Shown piece after piece: positions 21,481 to 31,354 of a DNA stretch of 64,000 nt. The translations under genes and the position numbers were made by a program. Positions within the stretch are counted from its first letter, which is position 1. Each line of letters begins with the position of its first letter. The notes beneath the pieces were generated by a model, which had not been told where the DNA came from, ran no database searches, and saw only the letters and a list, made by a program, of their open reading frames with translations. The DNA lies in assembly GCA_022266195.1 (NCBI GenBank), contig WHVY01000001.1, positions 7,068,001 through 7,132,000 of the forward strand. The letters are read 5' to 3'. The stretch is from Tetranychus cinnabarinus. Its lineage: Eukaryota > Arthropoda > Arachnida > Trombidiformes > Tetranychidae.

Positions 21481-21700
21481 GCCCGGTGATTGGGCTACAA
21501 AAAAAACTTAATTAATTCCAATAAAAAAAAATGAATAAATAAGAGTAAAATCCCGGTGAGTGGGATGAAAAAAAAATAACATAAACACCCGGTGATTGGG
21601 TTGGAAAAAGAGAAGAAAAATAAACTTAAATGCCCGGTGATTGGGCTAAGTTTGAAGTGACCAGAGATGGGTCAATAAATAAAAGTCCCGGTGATTGGGA
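21481..21700 (+). ncRNA. Array of five GGTGATT-loop hairpins between env and the last ORF
   Basis: Copies lie at 21481..21495, 21551..21565, 21587..21601, 21632..21646 and 21686..21700 in A-rich DNA. Each is N-CCC-GGTGATT-GGG-N' (the second has GGTGAGT). The outer pair is G-C, T-A, A-T, G-C, T-A in turn, so both sides change together and pairing is kept. In the last copy the next pair (G-C) also matches. The loop is constant while the stem flank varies, as expected of a protein-binding RNA hairpin. The array precedes the acceptor for the exonuclease ORF by about 40 nt. Confidence 0.65.
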
Positions 21701-21737
21701 CTGATTAATCATTCTCTTTTCTTCTCTTTTATCTAAC

Positions 21738-21739
21738 AG
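21738..21739 (+). promoter_or_regulatory. Candidate 3' splice site directly before the exonuclease ORF
   Basis: A long pyrimidine run (CATTCTCTTTTCTTCTCTTT) and ATCTAACAG end at 21739; the next bases are G and then the ATG at 21741. This is a strong acceptor and implies a spliced subgenomic mRNA. The donor is not settled: the gag donor at 14979 would put this ATG out of frame with the gag start. Confidence 0.55.
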
Positions 21740-21740
21740 G

Positions 21741-22952
21741 ATGGAGAGGAATCAGCCGAGATGGAGAAATCCTAAGTACTCAAATGGAGATAATGAAAAG
21801 AAATCTATTTTACTTTATCAACATTATTTAATCTTGTCCTGCTATGCTTGGAATTTCGTCAATAGTTATGGAGTTTTTAAGAAAAAGGTAGAAGGATGTA
21901 AAATGTCAGGTACACCTCCCAAGATGCATCAATATACTAAATTAACAGTAACTGCACATACAAAAGGAGCAATAAATCGAGCACACAATTTTTTGATGCA
22001 AGAAATCAAAGAGATAGCTAAAAGAATTAAGCAGAAAACAGGAAGATCTCGATGGATTTCATTGACTCCTATTCCTTTATTCCATTGCAGTTTATGCTTT
22101 AAACCAGACCACCATAAGACTAAGTGTGAAAATTGTTCCTTTTGCTCTGTAAACACACACCTTAGAAAAAACTGTCCAGAGCTAATGAAAAGAGTTGGTC
22201 AAGTCACTCTACAAATCCAACCTGTTATCAAACCTGTTGACTCCCGCAGAGAAGAAAGAAGACAATTTCGACGCAAATTAAGAAGAGAATTTACAGGAAA
22301 CATTTGGTACAAGATACCCGGAAAATATGACCCGAGAATCCTAGAGAAATTAGAACCAATTGGTTCTCCGCCTTTGCCTACTTTATCATTAGACATGGAA
22401 GGAAATGGAAGTGGAGGTGTTGGTAATATTCACATATCTGGATGGTTCGGAAATATAATTAGAATTCAAACAATTTATTATGCCGAAGTTAAGTCCGAAA
22501 ATTCGTTCTATTCAAATACAAAAATCACAGGACTGCAACCAATCGATTTAGCAACAGGCCTGCCTTTTCATCAAGTCCGTTCAACTGTCCTTAATATATT
22601 ACGAGGTAAACGAATAATCACGCAAGGAGATGGTGATTTAAGATTATTGAAACTTACGCCAACTCACCTGATGGATAACGATATAATTTGGATTGATTTA
22701 CAGTCATTATGGCCTGGTCGACAACCGTTAGGGTTAAATTATATTGATAAATTCTTTTTCCCCGAGAATCCTAAATTGAAACGAGACGACCCAACAAATA
22801 CGATCGCTGGGCATTCGCCAGAGAGGGATGCCCGAGTCACCCTTAGAGGATATATGGAGTATCTAAAACTAGCGGATTATATCAATTACGTCCCTTCTTC
22901 TGAGACCATAAGAAAAATGGTCAACGCCAATTTATCTATTAATGATTGGTGA
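21741..22952 (+). CDS. Accessory retroelement protein: two CCHC zinc knuckles plus DEDDh (REX4/ISG20-like) exonuclease
   Basis: 403 aa from the ATG just after a strong acceptor. Two adjacent zinc knuckles fit C-x2-C-x4-H-x4-C exactly: C116, C119, H124, C129 and C132, C135, H140, C145. A basic Arg-rich stretch follows (about 168-185). Residues about 212-375 carry all DEDDh exonuclease motifs: LSLDMEG (D218, E220); TGLQPIDL and a region ending GDGDLRLL (D299, or D297); and HSPERDARVTLRGY (H358, D363), very close to the HSSxxDARATxxLY pattern of ISG20/REX4. The family degrades RNA or single-stranded DNA 3' to 5' with two metal ions; activity here is inferred. It is not a standard part of Ty3/gypsy elements and was probably captured from a host gene. 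Zinc knuckles may bring it to the viral RNA. The domain call is by eye. Confidence 0.75.
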   Translation: MERNQPRWRNPKYSNGDNEKKSILLYQHYLILSCYAWNFVNSYGVFKKKVEGCKMSGTPPKMHQYTKLTVTAHTKGAINRAHNFLMQEIKEIAKRIKQKTGRSRWISLTPIPLFHCSLCFKPDHHKTKCENCSFCSVNTHLRKNCPELMKRVGQVTLQIQPVIKPVDSRREERRQFRRKLRREFTGNIWYKIPGKYDPRILEKLEPIGSPPLPTLSLDMEGNGSGGVGNIHISGWFGNIIRIQTIYYAEVKSENSFYSNTKITGLQPIDLATGLPFHQVRSTVLNILRGKRIITQGDGDLRLLKLTPTHLMDNDIIWIDLQSLWPGRQPLGLNYIDKFFFPENPKLKRDDPTNTIAGHSPERDARVTLRGYMEYLKLADYINYVPSSETIRKMVNANLSINDW

Positions 22953-23058
22953 AACCTTTTCGAACTTACATTCGCATATACATTATTTTCATAATATTAA
23001 CCCATATTTTCAGTTTATATTTTCAGAACGAGGACGTTCTTTTGGTGCCCCGGTCAAC
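22953..23058. other. Spacer between last ORF and 3' LTR, no polypurine tract
   Basis: The bases before the 3' LTR read TTGGTGCCCCGGTCAAC, with no run of purines. Plus-strand priming normally needs a polypurine tract exactly here. See findings. Confidence 0.6.
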
Positions 23059-23732
23059 TGTAAAAAAAACCAGGTTTTAACCAGGTTGGTTTGGCATTAC
23101 CTTTCCCTACCTCAAGTAGGTAGGGAAAGGCCACAATTGGTTGGTTTTTTTTGGGTCGGCCATCTTATGAGGGAGAAGATTTTCTCCCTCATCCAGCATA
23201 AAATGGCCGACAAAGTCTTTGTTTGCGGCCAATAATGGACCCCGCGGAAGCTCTACCCGATTAAAGATAGAATTGTGCTTTCAACTTGAGATTCATTACT
23301 CCAATCAACAAGTAGTGAAACCGTGTATGGTGAACGATCAACCGGTGAAATTCGTCACTTCAAGAACATGGAGATTCTTTTTCCCAACGGACAACTAGTG
23401 AAACTATGAAGTGCTAACTTGTAATATCCACCATTTCATCAGTGTTGAGATTATCTTCTCAAATGAATAAATTAGTGAACATTAAACTGTTAAAGGGATT
23501 AACCCTTGAGATTCAACATTAAATAGTACTGAGATTCTTCCTCCAATGGACAAATGGGTGCACCTTAAATTGTGAATAGTTTCTATCCTCAAGATCAACT
23601 CTTATCAAACTAAAGACCTTTTGCTCATCGGACCCTGTTTACCTTTATCAATTTCGTTTAATCATTATTGAAATTTAATTTACTTTGAAATAAAATTATA
23701 CTCGGTTTAAATAAACCCTATTATTTACAGCA
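23059..23732 (+). repeat. 3' LTR
   Basis: 674 bp, TG...CA, matching the 5' LTR at a constant offset of 11040 except two substitutions near its start. It is followed by the target duplication GTAG. Confidence 0.93.
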
Positions 23733-23770
23733 GTAGCCTTCCTACTTTCTTAATCCCGAATGAGGACTAA
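23733..23770 (+). pseudogene. Severed 3' end of F-box gene A
   Basis: GTAGCCTTCCTACTTTCTTA and on to GATGAGGACTAA-like ending matches the last codons and stop of gene B (27184..27221). This is the original tail of gene A, displaced 11.7 kb by the retroelement. Confidence 0.85.
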
Positions 23771-24648
23771 GTAACAAAATGTCTGAATAAAGAGTCTGTT
23801 AACCCATGACCCAATCATATCCGTCATGACACAAGCCCCTCTTAATGAATGAAAGCGGGTTTTAAATGTTATTATACTTTCATTCCTCATATTTTGAACA
23901 AATTATTGATAATGGACATTTGCATGTTTCATGTTGATTGATTCGAAAAGAGATACTCTATAGCACTTTTACTGATTGACTAAAAGAAATGGATATGGCC
24001 TGCAGGATAGTTCTGTTTCAAGCTAAAGGCAGTCAAAAAATTCAGCAAAAAAGCTTTGATATGTTCAATTGCATTACAATACTTTCTTACAATTTTTGTT
24101 AATAGTAGCAAGGCAATCTTTTTTAAAGTTTTATAAGGGTTTGACTCGTTTGGTTTGTTTTAAGCTTTAATGTAGCGAGTTTACAGGGAACCGTTGAAAA
24201 TCAATTCACTTTTCTTACCAATAAATCAAACTTTAAAGTTAAAGAGAAACTTTCTCGCCATAGATTGATTAACTGTAACCTTAAACCGGTAAACTACACA
24301 ATATTCAGTTCTAAATTTTATAAATTCCTTATTAATGTATCTCAATAAGATAATTTGGTAGATGAATATCGAATCCATGATCCGATCTCATTTCTTGCTA
24401 TTTAGCTGAGCTAAATCTCACACTCAAAATCCGTTTGTAAATTTAAATATTATTGAAAAAGGTGTCATTACTGCTAATGTGTTTTATAACTAATTTGCTA
24501 AACATATACTTTAATTTTCCTCGATTATATGTTTGGACATATTTAACTTCTCCTGAAGTTTATAATTGCTGAAATCAAACACATCTCTAGAGCCGATCAT
24601 CTGCATTGAAAAGTGAATCGTTAGGCTTAAGCATTAGTTGATTTTATA
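23771..24648. other. Spacer between F-box genes A and B
   Basis: AT-rich, no gene. Shortly before the ATG of gene B lies the conserved block ACATCTCTAGAGCCGATCAT (24581..24600), shared with other members of the array. Confidence 0.6.
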
Positions 24649-27221
24649 ATGTTTATCAATCAACTTCCAGACGAATGTTTGCTCATCATTTTTGCTTTAA
24701 ATAATGAATTAGATGATTTATTAAACTGCTATAAGGGTAAGTCTGTTTCAAACAAGTCCTATTCTTCTTGTGTTACACAATAAAATAAGAAACCACAGAA
24801 ATAATACAAAGCATAGCTTTTTATCTTTGCAGTATAGCCAAAATACAATGGTAAGTGGATCAATGTTTATTTTGAAACAAAATTTCAATATACAATGTAC
24901 TATCAGCAGCCAGCTTTAAAAGTTCTGAATTTATAACAAAAACGATTCATGTTGATTCAATTTTGCTTTTGCATGAAGATGTAAGTCGTTCACCAGTAAA
25001 TCAGAGACTCGGATCTTGTTCAATTTAATAAAACCATTAAGCTATATCGATTAATCTCAGTGCTATAGTACGGGGTGTTAGCAAATGAACTCCGGATGTT
25101 TGCGCTTCAATATTTTTCGAACTAAGCACAGTAAACAAGCTTATGATACATTATTAGAATCGTCATTGACTAGAAAAGATATTAATATAGAAAAAAGAAC
25201 TTTCGAATATCTTCAGCTCTCAAAAACGAGCGAAAACTAACTTTTTTGTTTTGGTTTTTCGAATTTTTTACTAGTTTCGAATTTGATTTTTTTTAGATTT
25301 TTGAGGTCAGAAGGATCTTGAATAGATGTCGAAAAATATTGCCTACTTTTTATTTCATTTAACTACCTAACAAAATTTTTTCCTTATTCTTGAATTTTCA
25401 TCCCATTGTAAAATTGACCAAAAATTGCCTAAAATTTCACGCAAAATTTTCAAATTTTTTTGCATTACCGGAGATTGGAAGTTCGGCCTAAAACTTTTCT
25501 GTTTGAAAATGAACGGAACTTTTAAGTTGGACTTTCAGCTTTCTAATGATACCAAAAATCAAAAAATTGGCCCAGTAATTTCGAATTTATTATCAATCAA
25601 ACGTCCGGAGTCCATTTTCTAACACCCTGTATCACAATCTAAATTAGTTTGATGAATATTATCATTCGAAAATCACAGCATATTTGCATACTTTTCCAAA
25701 TGTTATTGTATGAAAAATAATAAAATCATCGCTTAAGTCAAACGAAAAATTAAGTAACTCAAGACTAATTTTCCTTACAGTTTGCAGCAAATGGAGCCAT
25801 TTAATTGCGGAGCGAACTAAAAAAGTTAAATACTTGGTTGGTAAGAATTTTCATCTATTGCCATTATGAATGAACCTCTTAATTTAAACAATTTATAATT
25901 TCAGAACATCGAGATTGGTGGAATAATGAACCATTTCCAAGTTATACTTTTGATCATGTTTATTATCGAACAGAGAAACCAATTGACGGAGACTGTCTGA
26001 GCACATTATTTCCAAATCTAATGGTTTGTTTAATCATGTTTGTTGAACTTTTATTGTCTTCTGAATGATCATTTTGTTATCTTTTTTCGTCTTATTATCT
26101 TAGATTGCTGACTTTTCCGGATTGCGTGAAAAGGTGAAATTTCAAGATCTTGTTACATTGGTTAAAAATATAAAATCTTTTAAAGGATTAATTCATCAAG
26201 TTCATAGCGACGAAGAATCAATATTTCAATATTGTGATCAACTCGAAATGGTATCCACCGATTTTATGGAGCCATGCATACAAAAGAATGGTGTTAATAT
26301 TAAACAATTGCATATTTCGGGCTATCAACTATTTTATTTCCAGCGAGATGCTCACTTTTTCCCAAATCTTGAAAGACTACACATTTATTTCAATGAAAGT
26401 AAGTTTTAAATGCTATTATATTTGATTTTCATATTTTGAACAAATTTTTGAACATTTATTCATTTTTTATGCTCAGGCTGGCCAGATGGCTACTACGATG
26501 GTCCCATATTGAGAAAACTTAAAATACTTGAACTGTTCTTATCTTCTTATTGTCCTGAAGACATTTATTATGGGTTCCAATTCATGGATTCATGTCCAAA
26601 TCTTCAAAGTGCCCATATTTACTTACAATATAATCATATTTTTGTTGATGAATCATTAAAACATAAAACTTTGCAAGATTTAGTTATTGAATTTGTAAGT
26701 ATCTTTTTGCTTTGAAATTTATCTGCTTCTTTGTGAAATAATCTTGATATTATTTCCAAAATTGAACTCATTAAGAGATGAAAAAAGTTTTATATCAATT
26801 AACTTATCTTTATTTGCAACAGTTTCATCCTGATCATAATGAGAGTTTCAATTGGAATGATTGGAAAAGATTGTTTATGAAATATCCAAATCTTAAGCAT
26901 CTTGCAATGTGTAGCTTCAAGGACCTGGTAAATGAACATGTCGAACAAATGGTCCGCATATTGCCCAATTTAGTGTTATTTGAAGTTCGTTGTTGTCCGG
27001 GAGTCACTCAGAAGGCTGCTGATTATGTTCAAGATTTAAATAAGCTATATGGACGATCAATCAAGTTTTATTTCGATGAAAATCGCCATGAAATTCAATC
27101 AGATTGGCCTCATCTATCATCTAAAAGTGAAAAAATAAGTCATGGCTTTGATTTCATGAAACATTGTTTTCTCAAAAGTTTTCGTAGCCTTCCTACTTTC
27201 TTAATCCCGAATGAGGACTAA
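24649..27221 (+). CDS. F-box/LRR-like gene B, intact
   Basis: Exons 24649..24736, 25781..25840, 25905..26023, 26104..26398, 26477..26694 and 26823..27221 give 392 aa; all phases join (1,1,0,1,0). F-box: INQLPDECLLIIF and VCSKWSHLIAERTKKVKYLV. LRR-like repeats: FPNLERLHI, CPNLQSAHI, YPNLKHLAM, LPNLVLFEV. Intron 1 is about 1 kb because a 559-bp MITE sits in it; a short duplicate of the exon 2 acceptor region (TTTGCAGTATAGCCAAAATA) lies near 24830. Its sequence is closest to gene G (shared KHLAMCSFKDL and YDHIFVDES-type segments). It carries the complete family C-terminus SLPTFLIPNED and is a good reference for judging the broken copies. Confidence 0.85.
25071..25629. mobile_element. 559-bp MITE in intron 1 of gene B
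   Basis: Ends CGGGGTGTTAGCAAATGAAC and, inverted, CAGGGTGTTAGAAAATGGAC, with the homology continuing through CTCCGGAYGTTTG. It is flanked by TA on both sides. Intron 1 of gene D reads GCGATAGTATCTCAATCTAG near 31547..31566, an uninterrupted site with a single TA. A short ORF inside is chance. Confidence 0.85.
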
Positions 27222-28032
27222 GTAACCAAATGCACACACATTGTATTAATATATTTATAGTAATATATTTTTTGGTTTCTCAATAAAGAGTCTACAATAT
27301 ATCACAGGATTTTATTTCTGTTTCTTAAAATGTCTTACGATACCACAAAAGTCACTATTAAACATTTTGCCAGGTCAAAAAAGTCTTTAAACACTAGTCA
27401 CTGCATATTTAAAATTGAAATAAAAAGATATTTGACGCATATGGAATTGATTTGTAAGCATGAAAATGATGTTTCATACCTAATGCAACTCCAAAATTAT
27501 TTTGAGCAAATTGAAAATTTGCCATTTCGCTCATGATATTCATCAACCTTTAATAAGAACATCTATTGAATTGCCCGAAATCAACCGAGATTAGAGAACC
27601 AAAAAGAACACATTTGCAAATTTAAGATGTGTTGATGCAAAATCGAAATGTGCCACATTAATTTCAAATTGTTTCGATTAAACTGGAATCAAACCCAATG
27701 AGTTACATAATCCACGCTTTTTTGTGATTTAAAGGATTGTATATTTTCCTTGTGTGAGATTTCAATAAAGTATTATAACTTTACAGATTTTATGGCTAGT
27801 AAACTTTAATGTTACTCTTTACCTCTCTCCTTCAAAATCTGCTCCATATTTGAAGTATACTGCAAACAAATGTCATTGCTGTTAATGTGTTTTATCACTA
27901 ATTTAATTTAATTATTCTTAATTATATGTTTATGCTACCGAAGTTTATAATTTTGTTGGAATCAATCACATCTCTAGATTGGATCATCTGCAAGCTGTGA
28001 ATCTTCAGGCTTAAGCATTAGTCGATCTTACG
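27222..28032. other. Spacer between F-box genes B and C
   Basis: No gene. The 27330..27536 frame is in sequence that recurs, frame-broken, downstream of gene C (about 29990..30190), so it is duplicated flank. AATAAA-like signals follow the stop of B. Confidence 0.6.
27969..28032 (+). promoter_or_regulatory. Conserved upstream block of the F-box array (gene C copy)
   Basis: CATCTCTAGATTGGATCATC followed by a GGCTTAAGCATTAGTYGAT-type stretch just before the ATG. Copies of CATCTCTAGA start at 10447 (A), 24582 (B), 31288 (D), 35301 (E) and 41195 (G), always about 45-75 bp upstream of the ATG. It is degenerate before H (near 44266) and absent before F. Its fixed distance suggests a core promoter or 5' UTR element. 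Confidence 0.5.
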
Positions 28033-29721
28033 ATGTTTATCAATCAACTTCCAGACGATTGTTTGCTCATCATTTTCAGTTCAATAAATGAATTGGACGA
28101 TTTATTAAATTGCTATAAGGGTAAGTGCAACCAAAAAATTTACATAGTTTAACAAATATTTTGATAGTGCTGGCAGTTATATCATCATCAAACAAATCAA
28201 ACAGAAAATTTAGTAAAGCAATGTAAAATTTCTTTGTAGTATGCAGCAAATGGAGCCATTTAATTGCGGAGCGAACCAGAAAAGTTAAATATTTGGTTGG
28301 TAAGAAGCAAAGAAATATCAATTCTTCTCATTGTGAATGAATGATTTCCTCATTTGAGCAATTTATACTTTCAGAACATACTTATTGGTGGAACAATGGA
28401 TCATCTCCAAATTATCCATTCGATTATGTTTATTATCGAACAAAGGAACCAATGGATGGAACTTGTTTGAGCACATTATTTCCTAATTTAATGGTTTGTT
28501 GGATGATTTTTGTTTTCTGCTGAATATTCATTTTGTTATGTAATTTTGTGCTTGATTACCTTAGATTGGCGACTTCTCTCATGGATTCCATAAAAAAGTA
28601 AAACATGAAGAAATTGTTTCATTGGTCAAAAATATAAAATCTTGCAAAGGGTTGATTCATCAATTCTATCAAGGAAATGAATCAATATTCCAATATTGTG
28701 ATCAACTCGAAATGGTGTCAACTGATTACATTGAGCCGTGGATAAAAAAGAATGGTGTAAATATTAAACAATTGCACCTTTTGGGTACTCTCGAGAGTTT
28801 CAAGGAAGATGCCCATTATTTTCCAAATCTTGAAAGACTATACATTCATGATGATGGAGGTGACTTTTGAATAATTTTTGTAAACATTTGGATAACGAAT
28901 ATTCATCTTTTATCCTCAGGCCAAAACTGCATCTACGATGGTCCCATATTTAGAAGACTTAAAATAATTGAATTGGCCTTATCTTCTTTGGATGATGTTG
29001 ATGGTGTGGTCGGTCCAGACGTTTATTATGGCTTCAATTTTATCGATTATTGTCCCAATTTACAAAGTGCACATTTTAAAGTGGACTCTGATGTGACACT
29101 TGTCGACGAATCAGTACAACACAAATCTTTGCAGGATTTAGTTTTACATTTTGTAAGTCTTATTCAATTATAAATGAATTTGTTTATTTTCGAAATGTTT
29201 TTGACATTTCTTTTCAAATCAAACACAAAAATAGGTTCATCATAACAAAATTATCTAAGTTCATCTGTTGGCTAATACATTTACTAATCTGTATCATTTA
29301 CTAATCTATATATGTTCAGGATTCCGGGTTCGATGAGTGGTATCAATTGAAATTTGGATTAATCAGTTTGTTCTTGAAATGTCCAAATCTTAAACATCTT
29401 GCAATGAGAAAATGCTATCCCTTGGAAAATGCACATGTCAAGCATTTGGTGGGTATTTTACCCAATTTAGTGTTACTCGATGTTCGTGGATCTCCAAAAG
29501 TCACTCGGGAGGCTGCTGATTATATTCAAGATTATAATAAACTACATGGACGATCTATCAAGTTTTATTTCAAAGATAATCACCAGAAAATTTCATCAGA
29601 TTGGCCTCAGTTATCAACTGAGTGGGGAAAAATCAGTCAAGGTTTTGATTTCATGAAACATTGTTTCCTCAAAGATTTTCCCAGTCTTTCTACTTTCTTG
29701 ATACCTTGTGAGGACTTGTGA
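28033..29721 (+). CDS. F-box/LRR-like gene C, intact
   Basis: Exons 28033..28120, 28240..28299, 28375..28493, 28565..28859, 28920..29152 and 29320..29721, 398 aa. F-box INQLPDDCLLIIF plus VCSKWSHLIAERTRKVKYLV. Exon 5 is five codons longer than in most copies, with a DDVDGVVGPD insertion before VYYGFNFIDYCPNLQSAHF. Exon 6 is divergent at its start (DSGFDEWYQLKFGLISLFLK) and lacks the usual FMKYPNLKHL spelling, reading CPNLKHLAM. The frame ends FPSLSTFLIPCEDL. The short intron 1 (119 bp) lacks the extra DNA found in B, D, F and H. Confidence 0.85.
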
Positions 29722-31354
29722 AAACCAAATGAACACACTTATAAATTGATATCTCTAATGAAAAGGTCTCTACATTCAGTCATAATTGTGACTGTTTTTG
29801 TGAATTCACAGTGTGTTGATGCTTTGACGGTGTAGAATCAACTCTTATTTTAATATCAATGAATTTCATTTCAATTTCTTATAAACTGTCTTATTTCACT
29901 AACTCTTCATGAAACATGCATTAAAATAAAATTTACTTGAATTTAACAAGACTAATAATGATACTTACATTGTTAGCCTAAAAAATGAACTATTGAAGAA
30001 GATTGAAAATCTTGCAACACGCAGCCAACAAGTCAAAAAAGTTTCAAGAACTTAAGTAAGTTCAAATAAGAAGATTCATAGTATTGATTCGTAATCGTGC
30101 AAATGATTTATCATTTCTGAAACTAATTTTTTTGGTGCAAATTATTTGCACAACCTTTGAAAATGTGTCATTTCGCCCATGTTAGTCTACTAGAGAAGTT
30201 ATAAACTTTAACGAGAATATCTCGATAAAAGTTTGAGAAACTCTACACTGGAGCTTTCCAACTTTTACAACACTAACAACTGAATTTCAACTATCATATG
30301 CACTTTATAATGAATTTCCCTTGTGCCGAAGTTAAATCGTGTGGACACGCTGCAGTCGCACAATGTACACTAAGTTGAACAGGTGAATGAATAATTAGCA
30401 AGGCTAGCTTCTAATAACCATAATTTAGACACTTTATTCGCCTAAACGGCAGTTTATTAATAAAAGCAGTAAGTCCATAAAATGAAAATTTTCAGCAATT
30501 GAGTGTTTCAAATTGAAGGAATTCCTTCGTCAAACTTGTGAATTTTGTTTACAACTTCATTGAAACTGATAAGAAATCAACCAAACCTTTGCCTGATCAA
30601 ATAAGACCTGGAGATAAACTTAAAAGTGCTTTTATCCGTCATAAGTCAATGGTAACCATCAATGGATCGTGCTAATTGCTCCGAGAACTGAAAACTATTG
30701 AAGATTGAAAATCCTAAAATTTCTCAACAAAAGTTTATGAGGAAAACTTGCCGATTTGTAAATGCACTACAGCAGAACGTGAAAGTATTTTCATGAGTTT
30801 CTGAAACTTCTCGTTTTTGAGTCTCGTATCAATATAAAATGTACATGTATAATGATCTTTCTGAGGGTCACAAAAAGATATCAACAATTTTTGATACCCT
30901 TTAAGCCTTTTTACCTTTTACTTTTGAGGTGGAGCTCATTAAGCAGGATTAAATTGTTTATACTGCAAAATTAACTGTTGTCATGTTGTAATCATAGATG
31001 TCAGCACACCAAAGAATCACAATATACAGACTTTAACTGTTTCAGTCTGGCGCTTTCAGATAATTTATCAGATTGTGTGTGTTTCTTGGTATCAAGTATT
31101 ATGGACAGATATTGATACTTTTACTCTTTGGCTGTCACCATCAAGATATGTTTGTATCTTTATAATCACATTATTTATTATTGTAACATTTAACAAATGT
31201 CATTGCTGTTGCTGTGTTTGATCTCTAAATAACTTTAATTTTCTAACTTTCATGGATATTGGAGTTTATATTTGTTAAAACCAAATTCATCTCTAGATCG
31301 GATCATCTGTATTGTGGAGTGATTAGTTAGGTTCAAGCATTGAGTGATTTTATA
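29722..31354. other. Spacer between F-box genes C and D
   Basis: No gene. A stretch near 30560..30680 (AAATCAACCAAACC, GGTAACCATCAATGGATCG) recurs at 37618..37735 downstream of gene E, a sign that the array grew by duplication of gene plus flank. Confidence 0.6.

Larger units (their letters stand above)
12019..23732 (+). mobile_element. Young Ty3/gypsy endogenous retrovirus with envelope and an extra exonuclease ORF
   Basis: The element is bounded by 674-bp LTRs starting TG and ending CA and is flanked by the direct repeat GTAG (12015..12018 and 23733..23736). Paralogous gene B reads TTTTCGTAGCCTTCC without interruption, which gives the empty site. Order: 5' LTR, candidate primer-binding site, 2-kb leader with tandem repeats, small membrane ORF, gag, protease-RT-RNase H-integrase-envelope in one frame, hairpin array, zinc-knuckle/exonuclease ORF, 3' LTR. 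The domain order RT, RNase H, integrase places it in Ty3/gypsy, and the envelope makes it errantivirus-like. All frames are open and the LTRs differ at two positions, so it is recent and possibly still active. Confidence 0.93.

Noticed and set aside
21481..21700. Reading the GC hairpins as bacterial-type terminators
   Set aside because: Eukaryotic context, no U-run pattern after each stem, and a conserved loop that terminators do not need.
25425..25622. 65-codon ORF inside the MITE of gene B intron 1
   Set aside because: Lies in a non-autonomous element, Lys/Phe-rich, runs into the terminal repeat.
27330..27536. 68-codon ORF downstream of gene B
   Set aside because: The duplicated segment downstream of gene C does not keep the frame.
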